Below, piece by piece: positions 17,153 to 25,821 of a stretch of DNA of 35,618 bases (the stretch's first letter is position 1; every line of letters starts with the position of its first letter). The notes below the pieces were generated by a model. It did not search any database. It had not been told where the DNA came from and saw nothing but the letters and a program-made list of their open reading frames with translations. The DNA comes from Clostridiales bacterium. Its GTDB lineage: Bacteria > Bacillota > Clostridia > Oscillospirales > Oscillospiraceae. Location: assembly GCA_012523085.1 (NCBI GenBank), contig JAAYJC010000059.1, positions 1 to 35,618 on the forward strand, in the 5' to 3' direction. Both the position numbers and the translations under genes were made by a program.

Positions 17153-19123
17153 ATGTCTTTATTTTGTGTTAACAGCGCTTACACGCCTTCCGGTGACCAA
17201 CCGCATGCTATTGAGGCGCTCGCCCGCGGTCTTGAGCTTGGAATCAGCGAGCAGACGCTGCTGGGCGTGACCGGATCCGGCAAGACTTATACAATGGCGA
17301 AGGTCATTGAGAAGGTCCAGAGACCTGTGTTGGTTTTGGCGCATAACAAGATACTTGCTGCGCAGCTGTGTTCGGAATTCAAGGAGTTTTTCCCGGATAA
17401 CGCGGTTGAATACTTTGTCAGTTATTATGATTATTATCAGCCGGAGGCTTACATCCCGCACACGGATACCTATATCGAAAAGGACTCGTCTATAAACGAT
17501 GAGATAGAAAGGCTCCGGCATTCGGCAACCGCTTCTTTGTTCGAGCGCCGTGATGTTATAGTCGTCTCCTCTGTGTCCTGCATATATGGACTCGGCGATC
17601 CGATCGATTATTCGAGCATGGTTATTTCACTCAGAGAAGGGCAAATAAGAAACCGGGATGAGGTCATAAAAAAACTTGTTGAAATCAGGTATGAAAGAAA
17701 TGACCTGGCTTTTGACAGAAATATGTTTCGTGTGCGCGGGGATACGGTCGAGGTCTTCCCGACCTATTCGCGAGACCTTGCGATCCGGATTGAATTTTTC
17801 GGAGATGTCGTAGAGCGGATAAGCGAAATAAGGGTCGTCACCGGTGAGGTTATCAGGCGTCTTTTGCATGTTTCAATCTATCCGGCTTCCCATTATGTCA
17901 CAACTCGGGACAAGATGGAAAATGCGATCCGGGAGATCCAGGAGGAAATGGATCGGCAGGTCGAATATTTTGAGGAAAACGATAAGCTGATTGAGGCGCA
18001 GAGGATCAGACAGAGGACTATGTACGATATCGAGATGATGCGTGAGCTTGGCTATTGCTCGGGTATCGAGAATTATTCCCGCGTAATCAGCGGACGCGCC
18101 GAAGGCTCCGCTCCGATGACTTTACTGGACTATTTTCCGAAGGATTTTATTCTGTTTATCGACGAATCACATGTAACGGTACCGCAGGTTCGCGCGATGT
18201 ACGCCGGCGACAGAGCCAGAAAGGAAAATCTCGTCCAATATGGGTTCAGGCTCCCAAGCGCATTTGACAACAGACCGCTGAACTTTGAAGAGTTCAACAG
18301 ACGTCTCGGGCAAATCATTTATGTCAGCGCAACGCCTGCGTTGTACGAACGTGAACGTTCCGGCCAGATCGTCGAACAGGTCATCCGTCCGACCGGGCTT
18401 GTGGATCCGCAGGTGATTGTACGCCCGACGCAAGGACAGATAGATGATCTGATCGGTGAAATCAATACGAGAGTTGAGAAAAAAGAGCGTGTGCTCGTGA
18501 CTACGCTGACGAAAAAGATGGCTGAGGATCTGACCGATTATCTGCGCAATGTGGGTATCAAAGTCAGATACATGCATCACGACATCAATAGCATCGAGAG
18601 AATGGAGATCATCAGGGATCTGCGCCTCGGCGAATTCGACGTGATCGTCGGCATTAACTTGTTAAGAGAAGGTCTTGACCTGCCGGAAGTATCACTTGTC
18701 ACAATTCTGGACGCTGACAAAGAAGGCTTCCTTCGCAGCGAGACATCGCTGATTCAAACAATTGGAAGAGCAGCCAGAAACGCCGATGGTACCGTTATTA
18801 TGTATGCCGACAAAATGACGCCGTCAATGACGAAAGCCATTGACGAGACCCGAAGAAGGCGCGAAAAACAGATGCGGTTCAACAAGGAAAATGGTATCGT
18901 ACCGAAGACCGTTATCAAAAGCGTTCGGGATCTGCTCGAAATTACAAAATCAGACAAATCGGAGTCGGTATTGCGCAAAGACGGCGTTAAACTTACGATG
19001 AGGGAAAGGGAAGAGGTCATCAAGAAGCTTGAAAAAGAGATGGCGCACGCGTCCAAGATGCTGGAGTTCGAGTACGCTGCTGTGCTCAGAGACCGGATTA
19101 TCAAGCTGAGAAGCGAAAAGTGA
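17153..19123 (+). CDS. uvrB: Excinuclease ABC subunit B
   Basis: UvrB is the damage-verifying helicase-like subunit of nucleotide excision repair and the platform for UvrC. The 656-residue chain has Walker [12 protein letters not shown], the beta-hairpin region [24 protein letters not shown], helicase motifs [16 protein letters not shown] and QTIGRAARN, and a C-terminal UVR domain ([24 protein letters not shown]) for UvrC contact. ATG 17153 has AAGGAGG five bases upstream; the in-frame GTG 17123 has no ribosome site. I found no LexA-type operator in the short upstream gap. It is followed by a terminator shared with potD. Confidence 0.98.
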   Translation: MSLFCVNSAYTPSGDQPHAIEALARGLELGISEQTLLGVTGSGKTYTMAKVIEKVQRPVLVLAHNKILAAQLCSEFKEFFPDNAVEYFVSYYDYYQPEAYIPHTDTYIEKDSSINDEIERLRHSATASLFERRDVIVVSSVSCIYGLGDPIDYSSMVISLREGQIRNRDEVIKKLVEIRYERNDLAFDRNMFRVRGDTVEVFPTYSRDLAIRIEFFGDVVERISEIRVVTGEVIRRLLHVSIYPASHYVTTRDKMENAIREIQEEMDRQVEYFEENDKLIEAQRIRQRTMYDIEMMRELGYCSGIENYSRVISGRAEGSAPMTLLDYFPKDFILFIDESHVTVPQVRAMYAGDRARKENLVQYGFRLPSAFDNRPLNFEEFNRRLGQIIYVSATPALYERERSGQIVEQVIRPTGLVDPQVIVRPTQGQIDDLIGEINTRVEKKERVLVTTLTKKMAEDLTDYLRNVGIKVRYMHHDINSIERMEIIRDLRLGEFDVIVGINLLREGLDLPEVSLVTILDADKEGFLRSETSLIQTIGRAARNADGTVIMYADKMTPSMTKAIDETRRRREKQMRFNKENGIVPKTVIKSVRDLLEITKSDKSESVLRKDGVKLTMREREEVIKKLEKEMAHASKMLEFEYAAVLRDRIIKLRSEK

Positions 19124-19185
19124 AGTTTATGACCACGGCCTTATCAATATGTAGGAGATTAGTATAAGCATAATAAACAAAAAAA

Positions 19186-19230
19186 GGAGCCGACGTAGAA
19201 TGCAATGCGGTTCACAACGGCTCTCTTTTT
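19186..19230. terminator. Bidirectional terminator between uvrB and potD
   Basis: GGAGCCG (19186-19192) pairs with CGGCTCT (19218-19224) with one G-T pair. An A-run lies before it and a T-run after it, so it can stop both the plus-strand uvrB and the minus-strand potD transcripts. The long loop of about 25 bases is unusual but GC-balanced. Confidence 0.75.
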
Positions 19231-19245
19231 GTTTTATTGATACGA

Positions 19246-20304
19246 TCAGGTTTTCAGGTTTACCCACAAGTTATCATAATATTCGAGAATTTCACGCGGC
19301 AGATTGACATAAGCTTCGCACCGGTCGAGAGTTTCGGCGCTGGGGTACATGACCGTATTGTTTTTTGTTTCATCCGGAAGTTCATCGTAGGCTTCCTTTG
19401 ACGGGGTCGAATAACCTGTTTCCGCGCAGTTTAACAAAGCGATTTCCGTATCGCACATAAAATTAATAAAGGCTTCGGCGTTTGCTTTGTTTTTTGCGCC
19501 CTTGGGGATACACATGCAGTCAATGAATACATTACTGCCCTCGTCCGGAAGGCAAAATTTCAGGTCGGGGTTATTTTCGATCATTGTGATATAATCGCCC
19601 GCATAATACGGCCCAATCGCAGCTTCACCGCCTTCAAGCCAGTCATAAATCTGATCCATTGTATAGGCATAAAGCAAAGGCTTCTGCCTTTTTAAGAGAT
19701 CATAAGCCTCGTCGAGCTCGCTCTTATCCGTGGTGTTGATCGAATAGCCCAGATAAAGCAGAGCGATTCCCATGGCGTCGCGGGAATTGTCAAACATTAA
19801 AATCCGGCCGGCGTATTTCTCATCAAATAGCAATCCCCAGCTGTTGACATCTTCCGTAACGACAGTGGAATTGTAAATTAGCCCGACGGTCCCCCACATA
19901 TAAGGGACTGTATACGCGTTATCGGGATCATAGGGCTGATAACGATAATTGTCGTCGATCTTTGAAATATTCGGAATATTGGTATAATCCAGCTTTTCCA
20001 GCATATCTTCTGAGATCATCCGGGAAACCATGTAATCGGAAGGGATGATCACATCGTAACTGGCACCGCCGCCCTTTATCTTTGAATAGAGCATTTCATT
20101 GCTGTCATAGGTCTGATAATTTACTCTGATTCCGGTTTGATTTTCAAAGGTCTTGAAAATATCCTCATCAATGTACAGGCCCCAGTTGAATACATTCACG
20201 ACATTCTTATTGCTCTTTTGGCAACCGATCAACAGCATGGATAATGTCATGGTTAAAAGAAGCAGTACGCTGATCGGTTTACTCAATTTCAGGCCATGAT
20301 GCAT
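19246..20304 (-). CDS. potD: Spermidine/putrescine ABC transporter substrate-binding lipoprotein
   Basis: A 352-residue extracellular polyamine-binding protein. The N-terminus is a lipoprotein signal ending LLIGC, so the mature protein is anchored to the membrane. VFNWGLYIDEDIFKTFENQTGIRVNYQTYDSNE is the typical PotD start, and later segments (YDVIIPSDYMVSRM, VPYMWGTVGLIYN, GGEAAIGPYYAGDY) fit the two-lobed binding fold. It is the last of four genes; GGAGGA lies seven bases before the ATG. A 46-base gap separates it from potC. Spermidine versus putrescine preference cannot be read from the sequence. Confidence 0.95.
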   Translation of the reverse strand: MHHGLKLSKPISVLLLLTMTLSMLLIGCQKSNKNVVNVFNWGLYIDEDIFKTFENQTGIRVNYQTYDSNEMLYSKIKGGGASYDVIIPSDYMVSRMISEDMLEKLDYTNIPNISKIDDNYRYQPYDPDNAYTVPYMWGTVGLIYNSTVVTEDVNSWGLLFDEKYAGRILMFDNSRDAMGIALLYLGYSINTTDKSELDEAYDLLKRQKPLLYAYTMDQIYDWLEGGEAAIGPYYAGDYITMIENNPDLKFCLPDEGSNVFIDCMCIPKGAKNKANAEAFINFMCDTEIALLNCAETGYSTPSKEAYDELPDETKNNTVMYPSAETLDRCEAYVNLPREILEYYDNLWVNLKT

Positions 20305-20350
20305 ATCATGTTCCTCCTAAATCATAATATTTTTATCCGATAAGTTTATT

Positions 20351-21190
20351 TTAGTCCAATGGATTCAATAATTTACCGCTGCTTTTCTTTAGCTTCTTTT
20401 CCTGCCGTATTTCTCTGATGTTCACAACCAAAAGTAAAATTAAGACCGTACCGAACAAAATGGTGGACAGCGCGTTGATTTCGGGGCTGATTCGTTTTCT
20501 GGCCATTGAATAAATCGTCATCGACAATGTCTGTATCTGAGAACCCGCGGTAAAATAACTGATCACGAAATCGTCCAAAGACATAGTAAAGGCAATCAGA
20601 AGTCCGTTGATGATGCCCGGCCTGATTTCCGGCAGTATAACCTTGCTGAATGCCTGAAACCAGCTGGCTCCGAGATCCTGAGCTGCCTCGAACAGATTAT
20701 TATCCAGCTGATAGAGTTTCGGCATGACGGATAAAATGACATACGGAATGTTAAAGGTGATGTGTGCGATCAAAAGAGTGCCGAATCCCAGATCAAACCG
20801 AAACAGGCTCCTCGCCGAAACAAACAAGAGCATCATGGAAACACCGGTAATGATGTCGGCATTAATGACCGGCAAATTGTTTATTGCCAGCAAAATGCCT
20901 CTCGGTCTTTTTTTCATATTGAAAAAGCCGATAGCGGCGAATGTGCCCGCTATGGTGGCAATGACGGCAGCCAGCACGGCAACCAGAATTGTGATATAAA
21001 AGGAATTCAGGATCATCTGATCCGAAAACAGTTCTTTATACCATTCGAAAGTAAAACCCGACCAGACTTTTCGGCTTTTTGAGCTGTTGAAGGAAAAAAT
21101 GACAAGCACGATGATCGGCAGGTAAAGAAACAAAAACACAAGACCCGTCAAAAGGCGTCCCGCTCCGCGATGTTTGCCCACTGATTTCAC
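20351..21190 (-). CDS. potC: Polyamine ABC transporter permease PotC
   Basis: A 279-residue inner-membrane permease with about six hydrophobic segments. The EAA loop that contacts the ATPase is [25 protein letters not shown]. The N-terminal FLYLPIIVLVIFSFNSSK and the WYKELF segment are typical of PotC. The start ATG overlaps the potB stop by four bases (ATGA type), so translation is coupled. Confidence 0.95.
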   Translation of the reverse strand: MKSVGKHRGAGRLLTGLVFLFLYLPIIVLVIFSFNSSKSRKVWSGFTFEWYKELFSDQMILNSFYITILVAVLAAVIATIAGTFAAIGFFNMKKRPRGILLAINNLPVINADIITGVSMMLLFVSARSLFRFDLGFGTLLIAHITFNIPYVILSVMPKLYQLDNNLFEAAQDLGASWFQAFSKVILPEIRPGIINGLLIAFTMSLDDFVISYFTAGSQIQTLSMTIYSMARKRISPEINALSTILFGTVLILLLVVNIREIRQEKKLKKSSGKLLNPLD

Positions 21191-21996
21191 AACATCACCG
21201 CCCGTTCTTCTCCTTCACCAAATCGGTTCATGACCATCATGCATGCGATAATAATGACCATCATGATAAGCGATATGGCACTGCCAAGATGCGGGTTATA
21301 GGCGCTGCCCAGAAACTGCATCTCGATCAGGTCGCCCAGCAGAAGTGATTTGCCGCCGCCTAAAAGCCGCGAAATAATAAAGGTGCTGACGGAGGGTACA
21401 AACACCATTGTAATCCCGGATAAAACGCCCGGAAGGCTGAGCGGAAAGATAATCCTTAAGAACACTTTAAAGGAATTCGCGCCGAGATCCTGAGCAGCCT
21501 CCACAACGGACGGTTCAATCCTGACCATGACAGAATAGATCGGAAGGACCATGAAGGGCAGGTAGTTGTATACCATGCCGAGTACGACGGCTCCCTGCGT
21601 ATTGATCATATTTACCGTCGGCAGGCCGAGCGCGGATAACAGGGAGTTGATCAGCCCGGTGTTTTCAAGAATGGACATCCAGGCGTAAGTACGCAGTAAA
21701 AAATTCATCCACATCGGAAGCATGATGAGCATGATAAAGATTTTCTGAAGACGCGGGCCTTCGCAAGCCAGCGCGTATGCAAGGGGATATCCGATCAAAA
21801 TGCAGATGGCTGTTGCGATAAGCGCCATAATCATCGAGCGGATAAAGACGGATAGAAAGTTTTCCATATGCGCAAAATTCTCGAAGGTAAAACTCCCGCT
21901 GCCTGAGGTCAACGCGTACACGACGACTAAAATGATCGGAGCGACAACGAAAATGGCCATCCACACAATATAGGGAATAGATAGAAAACGCTTCAT
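21187..21996 (-). CDS. potB: Polyamine ABC transporter permease PotB
   Basis: A 269-residue permease with six predicted membrane segments. Its EAA loop reads [25 protein letters not shown], very similar to that of potC, as expected for the PotB/PotC heterodimer. [20 protein letters not shown] is a characteristic PotB segment. It overlaps potA upstream and potC downstream by four bases each. Confidence 0.95.
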   Translation of the reverse strand: MKRFLSIPYIVWMAIFVVAPIILVVVYALTSGSGSFTFENFAHMENFLSVFIRSMIMALIATAICILIGYPLAYALACEGPRLQKIFIMLIMLPMWMNFLLRTYAWMSILENTGLINSLLSALGLPTVNMINTQGAVVLGMVYNYLPFMVLPIYSVMVRIEPSVVEAAQDLGANSFKVFLRIIFPLSLPGVLSGITMVFVPSVSTFIISRLLGGGKSLLLGDLIEMQFLGSAYNPHLGSAISLIMMVIIIACMMVMNRFGEGEERAVML

Positions 21997-23063
21997 TCAT
22001 CTACCTCCGCGGCCGCTTCGGGAAGAGCGCTTTTATGCATGATATGTATATCGTCATCGGTTAAGAGCATGCCGATGCGCTGCCCAACCGGAGCGGAAAT
22101 GGTCGAATGAATCATCCACTGATGATCATCCGTATCCACCAGAATCTCATAATGCACACCCTTGAAGATAATCGAAGAAACGATCCCCGAAAGCTGACCT
22201 CGATCCGGCTCGACAATTTTGACATCCTCCGGCCGCACGACAATATCAACGTTTTCGTTCCGGTCAAACCCCGTATCAAGACAGGTAAATTCGGTACCGG
22301 AAAAGCGAACCAGTTTATCATGGAGCATGACACCGTCGATGATGTTGCTTTCCCCGATAAAATCGGCAACAAAGGCATTGTTCGGTTCATTGTATATATC
22401 CGCAGGCGTACCGATCTGCAGGATATTGCCCCCGTTCATAACGACTATCGTATCGCTCATCGTCAGGGCCTCTTCCTGATCGTGGGTCACATAAATAAAA
22501 GTAATGCCGACCTGCTGCTGGATTTGCTTGAGTTCATGCTGCATTTCCTTCCGCAGCTTGAGGTCCAGCGCGCCGAGAGGCTCGTCAAGCAGAAGGACCT
22601 GAGGCCGGTTGACGATCGCACGCGCAATAGCAACCCTTTGCTGCTGACCGCCCGAGAGGGAAGTCGGACTTCTTTTCTCGAAACCGGACAAGGCCACCAG
22701 CGCAAGAGCTTCTCTTACCCGGGTTTTTATCTCACCTTCCGGGCGTTTTGCGATTCTCAGCCCAAAGGCGACATTCTCAAATACATTCATATGGGTGAAA
22801 AGAGCGTATTTTTGAAATACGGTGTTTACTTTCCGTTTATGCGGCGGGACATCATTAATCCTCACACCGCCGAAAAGGACATCGCCGGATGTCGGCGTCT
22901 GAAAACCGCCTATGATTCTTAAGGTGGTCGTCTTGCCGCATCCGCTCGGGCCGAGCAGTGTGAGGAATTCTTTATCATTAATTTTTAAATTGATGGAGTT
23001 GAGTACGGTCTCGCCATCATACGCCATAGTACAATCTACAAGGCGAATGAGTTCTTTGGACAT
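21993..23063 (-). CDS. potA: Spermidine/putrescine ABC transporter ATPase
   Basis: A 356-residue ATPase that powers polyamine import. Walker [11 protein letters not shown], signature [14 protein letters not shown], Walker B/D-loop [11 protein letters not shown] and the switch His in [14 protein letters not shown] are all intact. The C-terminal third is a TOBE-type regulatory domain ([12 protein letters not shown]). It is the first gene of potABCD and is read from the promoter at 23168-23196 through a roughly 97-base leader. GGAGGA lies just before the ATG (minus strand). Confidence 0.97.
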   Translation of the reverse strand: MSKELIRLVDCTMAYDGETVLNSINLKINDKEFLTLLGPSGCGKTTTLRIIGGFQTPTSGDVLFGGVRINDVPPHKRKVNTVFQKYALFTHMNVFENVAFGLRIAKRPEGEIKTRVREALALVALSGFEKRSPTSLSGGQQQRVAIARAIVNRPQVLLLDEPLGALDLKLRKEMQHELKQIQQQVGITFIYVTHDQEEALTMSDTIVVMNGGNILQIGTPADIYNEPNNAFVADFIGESNIIDGVMLHDKLVRFSGTEFTCLDTGFDRNENVDIVVRPEDVKIVEPDRGQLSGIVSSIIFKGVHYEILVDTDDHQWMIHSTISAPVGQRIGMLLTDDDIHIMHKSALPEAAAEVDE

Positions 23064-23092
23064 TTATCCTCCCCCATTCCTATAAGGGTTAT

Positions 23093-23131
23093 AAAATCGC
23101 ATACAGCAATAATGAATCGAAAATCGCATAC
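23093..23131. repeat. Direct repeat of a 12-mer in the potA leader
   Basis: AAAATCGCATAC occurs at 23093-23104 and again, identical, at 23120-23131 (27-base period). Both copies lie between the potA -10 box and its start codon, so they would be transcribed. A regulator site or RNA element is possible; nothing else shows which. Confidence 0.7.
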
Positions 23132-23167
23132 GCGTAACACATTAAGCTTTTACATGCGCTAAGGAAA

Positions 23168-23196
23168 AATATATAATCTTTATGTTCAAATGTCAA
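23168..23196 (-). promoter_or_regulatory. Consensus sigma-A promoter of potABCD
   Basis: On the minus strand TTGACA (23196-23191) and TATATT (23173-23168) are spaced by exactly 17 bases. The -35 box overlaps the stop region of the pseudouridine synthase gene. Transcription would start near 23160. Confidence 0.85.
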
Positions 23197-24155
23197 TGCA
23201 ATTTAAACGAATCAAAGTATTTATCGACAAAACCAATGTTCTGAACGGTAAAAGCTTTTCCGTTTAAATAGCTAAGCTCGCTTTCGGTGTCCGAAAAAGA
23301 GAAGACGAGCTTATACGAATACAGCGCCTGATATGGTTCCCCGTCTTTTTCGTTTCCGTATTTTTTGTCTCCGAGCAATGGGTGCCCAAATGCCGCCAGC
23401 TGGACTCTGATCTGATGCGTGCGTCCGGTAATCAGCCGGCATTCCAGCAGCGTAAGACCGTCTTTTCCCGCAAGTGACCTATACACGGTTTCGGCCGCTT
23501 TGGTTCCCCTTTCATTATTTTGGCGGACATATACCCGGTTTGTCTTTTTGTCCTTTAACAAAAAACCGCTGAGCACACCGGATGGGGGAGAGGGTTTTCC
23601 GTGAACGATACACAGGTAATATTTATCGATTTCGCGGGTTTTGATCTTTTCGTTAATGATACGGAGAGCGGCGGCTGTTTTCGCCGCGATAACAATGCCG
23701 CCGGTGTTTCTGTCGATCCGGTTGCACAGCGCGGGTGTGAAAGAATGCTCATCTGCAGGATTCCATTCTCCCTTACGGTATAAATAAGCCTGAACATTAG
23801 TGACCAGCGTATTAAAAACGCTGTTTTGTCCGTCCGGATGCACAAGGATACCCGGTTGTTTATCGACCAGCAAAATCTGTTCGTCTTCATATACAATTGT
23901 AAGATCGGGGGCAGAAATCTTCAAAAAAGCGTCATTCGTATCGGAAGGTATAAAAAACTCATCATTAATATATAAGGACAAAACATCGTCTTCACAAAGA
24001 CGGTAATTACCCTTCGACGGTTTATTGTTAATCTTTATCCGCTTTTTGCGGACGTATTTCTGGCTGAGTGGCAAGGGAAGCGCGGGTACCGCTTTTTCCA
24101 GAAACCGGTCAAGACGCTGACCGGCGTCGTTTTTTCCGATTAAAAATTCTTTCAT
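23193..24155 (-). CDS. RluA/RluD-family 23S rRNA pseudouridine synthase
   Basis: A 320-residue RNA-modifying enzyme that converts uridine to pseudouridine. An S4-like domain occupies the first 75 residues (LDRFLEKAVPALPLPLSQKYVRKKRIKINN). The catalytic motif is CNRIDRNTGGIVIAAK, in which the Asp is the catalytic residue; the Asn in place of the usual His is, to my knowledge, common in this clostridial subgroup. Further conserved parts are LLVDKQPGILVHPD, RTHQIRVQLAAFGHPLLGDKKYG and LYSYKL. The exact target uridine cannot be assigned. The upstream ribosome site is weak. The 25-bp palindromic repeat starts about 16 bases before its start codon. Confidence 0.93.
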   Translation of the reverse strand: MKEFLIGKNDAGQRLDRFLEKAVPALPLPLSQKYVRKKRIKINNKPSKGNYRLCEDDVLSLYINDEFFIPSDTNDAFLKISAPDLTIVYEDEQILLVDKQPGILVHPDGQNSVFNTLVTNVQAYLYRKGEWNPADEHSFTPALCNRIDRNTGGIVIAAKTAAALRIINEKIKTREIDKYYLCIVHGKPSPPSGVLSGFLLKDKKTNRVYVRQNNERGTKAAETVYRSLAGKDGLTLLECRLITGRTHQIRVQLAAFGHPLLGDKKYGNEKDGEPYQALYSYKLVFSFSDTESELSYLNGKAFTVQNIGFVDKYFDSFKLH

Positions 24156-24170
24156 AATACATTAATTTCC

Positions 24171-24195
24171 ATTCCGCCGCGAAGCGGCAACACAA
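24171..24195. repeat. 25-bp palindromic repeat, copy 1
   Basis: The core is GCCGC (24176-24180), GAA, GCGGC (24184-24188). The whole 25-bp unit matches 29267-29291 at 23 of 25 positions, in the same orientation. Both copies lie just upstream of a minus-strand gene. Confidence 0.8.
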
Positions 24196-24210
24196 ACCAG
24201 GGAATAGTCG

Positions 24211-24300
24211 CCGGTTGTGTACGAAACCAGTTTAATCCGGAGACTTGTTTTCACGCTGCGTAACGCAGCTTTTAATAGTTTCGTACTATTCACAATCCGG
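24211..24300. repeat. Long imperfect inverted repeat with an inner hairpin
   Basis: CCGGTTGTGTACGAAAC (24211-24227) is matched in reverse by GTTTCGTAC (24279-24287) and CACAATCCGG (24291-24300), with a short asymmetric CTATT-like insertion. Inside lies a perfect GCTGCG-TAA-CGCAGC hairpin (24255-24269). It fills most of the gap between the pseudouridine synthase gene and the rpmB promoter and encodes no protein that I can support. Confidence 0.7.
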
Positions 24301-24318
24301 TATATTTGTAAATAAAGC

Positions 24319-24347
24319 TTGCTTTTTGAAAACGAATCTGCTAGAAT
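24319..24347 (+). promoter_or_regulatory. Sigma-A-like promoter of rpmB
   Basis: TTGCTT (24319-24324) and TAGAAT (24342-24347), 17 bases apart, about 50 bases before the rpmB start. Confidence 0.7.
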
Positions 24348-24399
24348 TTAAAACGCTGTTTAAAAAAACTGCAAAACCGCAGGCAAGGAGGTGCGACAG

Positions 24400-24585
24400 A
24401 TGGCGAAGTGTGAGATTTGTGAAAAAAGCGTTGCCTTCGGAATTCGGGTAAGCCACTCTCACCGGCGTTCGAACAGAACCTGGAAGCCCAATATAAAAAG
24501 AGTAAAGGCAACTGTAAAAGGGACACCGCGGCATATTTATGCCTGTACAAGATGCATCCGCAGCGGGAAAGTGACGGAGCTGTAA
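24400..24585 (+). CDS. rpmB: 50S ribosomal protein L28, Cys-containing form
   Basis: A 61-residue basic ribosomal protein of the large subunit. MAKCEICEKSVAFG and YACTRCIRSGKV give two CxxC pairs, the zinc-binding (C+) form of L28. GIRVSHSHRRSNRTWKPNI is the family core. ATG 24400 has AAGGAGG eight bases upstream. It is a single gene bounded by its own promoter and the hairpin at 24617-24646. Confidence 0.97.
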   Translation: MAKCEICEKSVAFGIRVSHSHRRSNRTWKPNIKRVKATVKGTPRHIYACTRCIRSGKVTEL

Positions 24586-24616
24586 ATCGCATCGTTAAAT
24601 ATCCGGATCATGGTAA

Positions 24617-24650
24617 AATACGCAGAGGCATCGGCCTCTGCGTATTTCTT
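24617..24650. terminator. Bidirectional terminator between rpmB and gpsA
   Basis: AATACGCAGAGGC (24617-24629) pairs perfectly with GCCTCTGCGTATT (24634-24646) around ATCG. A-rich sequence before and T-rich sequence after the 13-bp stem let it serve rpmB and the convergent gpsA. Confidence 0.9.
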
Positions 24651-24675
24651 TAGTTAAAAGCACCGGCGAAACGCA

Positions 24676-25677
24676 TTACAGCCAAAGATCGGAGTGCTCG
24701 TCCTTTTTTGCCCTGTTCATCAGGTCCACAGAAGCAAGCTTCGGGTCTTTGTCTTCATAAAGAATCCTATACAGCTCGGAGGTTATCGGCATTTCCACCC
24801 CTGTCTTATCCGACAGTTCCATTGCTGCCAAAACGGCATAGTACCCCTCAACAGTCGCACCAACCTTTTTAAGGGCTTCCGAAGAGGAGAGCCCTTCTCC
24901 TATGTAGAATCCGGCGCGCCTGTTTCGGGAATGGCGAGAGGTGCAGGTGACGATCAGATCGCCGATTCCGGCGAGCCCGGCAAAAGTTTCCTTCCGGCCA
25001 CCCAATGCAACGCCGAGGGCGGCGATTTCATTAAGGCCTCTGGTCATCAGCATGGCCATTGTATTGTCGCCGTGTTTCATGCCCATGCAGATTCCGACCG
25101 TTATCGCAATGATGTTTTTCAATGCGCCGCATAACTCGACGCCGATGATGTCGCTGCTGGTATAAATTCGAAGGTCAGGGCTCATAAAAATATCCTGAAC
25201 GAACTGAGCGGAAGTGAAGGATACCGATGCCGCCACACAACCGGTCGGCATGCCGAGACCTACTTCCTCAGCATGCGAGGGGCCGGAAAGGGCAACGATA
25301 CGGTCATAGCCGCCAAGCTCTTCTTCGATGATTTGTGAAAGCCGAAGGGTGGTTTTGGCTTCTATGCCCTTGGAAGCGGAAACAATCACTGTTTTGTCGG
25401 GAATATAACCCCTCACCGCTGCGGCCGTAGTTCGCAGGGCATAAGACGGCGTTGCGAATACTACCGCATCCGCATGGCTGAGTTCAGAAAAACCGTCGCT
25501 GTACCGCATGTCTTCCGGGAGTTTAACACCGGGCAGATACCGGTTTTCGCCCATGCTTTTTAGTTCGTCCGATCTTTTTTCATATACTGAATGAAGCGTA
25601 ACCTCATGACCGTTTTTCAGCAGTGACACCGCAAGAGCCGTTCCCCAGCTTCCGCTTTCCAGTACCGAAACCCTCAA
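24676..25677 (-). CDS. gpsA: NAD(P)-dependent glycerol-3-phosphate dehydrogenase
   Basis: GpsA reduces dihydroxyacetone phosphate to glycerol-3-phosphate for phospholipid synthesis. The 333-residue length is normal. The core motifs are intact: ATPSYALR, SGPSHAEEV, GVELCGALKNIIAI with the catalytic Lys, and AGIGDLIVTCTSRHSRNRR. One oddity: the nucleotide-binding GxGxxG at the N-terminus reads VLESGSWGTALA, with Glu7 (codon GAA) in place of the first Gly. The start is TTG at 25677, since no upstream in-frame ATG is visible and any later start would delete the Rossmann strand; GGGGG lies about ten bases before it. plsY, its metabolic partner, is directly upstream. Confidence 0.96.
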   Translation of the reverse strand: MRVSVLESGSWGTALAVSLLKNGHEVTLHSVYEKRSDELKSMGENRYLPGVKLPEDMRYSDGFSELSHADAVVFATPSYALRTTAAAVRGYIPDKTVIVSASKGIEAKTTLRLSQIIEEELGGYDRIVALSGPSHAEEVGLGMPTGCVAASVSFTSAQFVQDIFMSPDLRIYTSSDIIGVELCGALKNIIAITVGICMGMKHGDNTMAMLMTRGLNEIAALGVALGGRKETFAGLAGIGDLIVTCTSRHSRNRRAGFYIGEGLSSSEALKKVGATVEGYYAVLAAMELSDKTGVEMPITSELYRILYEDKDPKLASVDLMNRAKKDEHSDLWL

Positions 25678-25821
25678 ATAAAAAACCCCCAGTGTAAAAT
25701 TATCTCAAGCAATATTTGACAAATCATTCCGATAGAAGGATTTGGCGGTGGGAAATCGGAATTTGTCCGGTAAGCGCGGCAGAGCACAAAAACACTTTTG
25801 GACTATATTGCGCCGGCCGCG

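Noticed and set aside
22107..22922. 271-codon plus-strand ORF opposite potA
   Set aside because: It is exactly antisense to the conserved potA frame, with no recognisable domain and no ribosome site.
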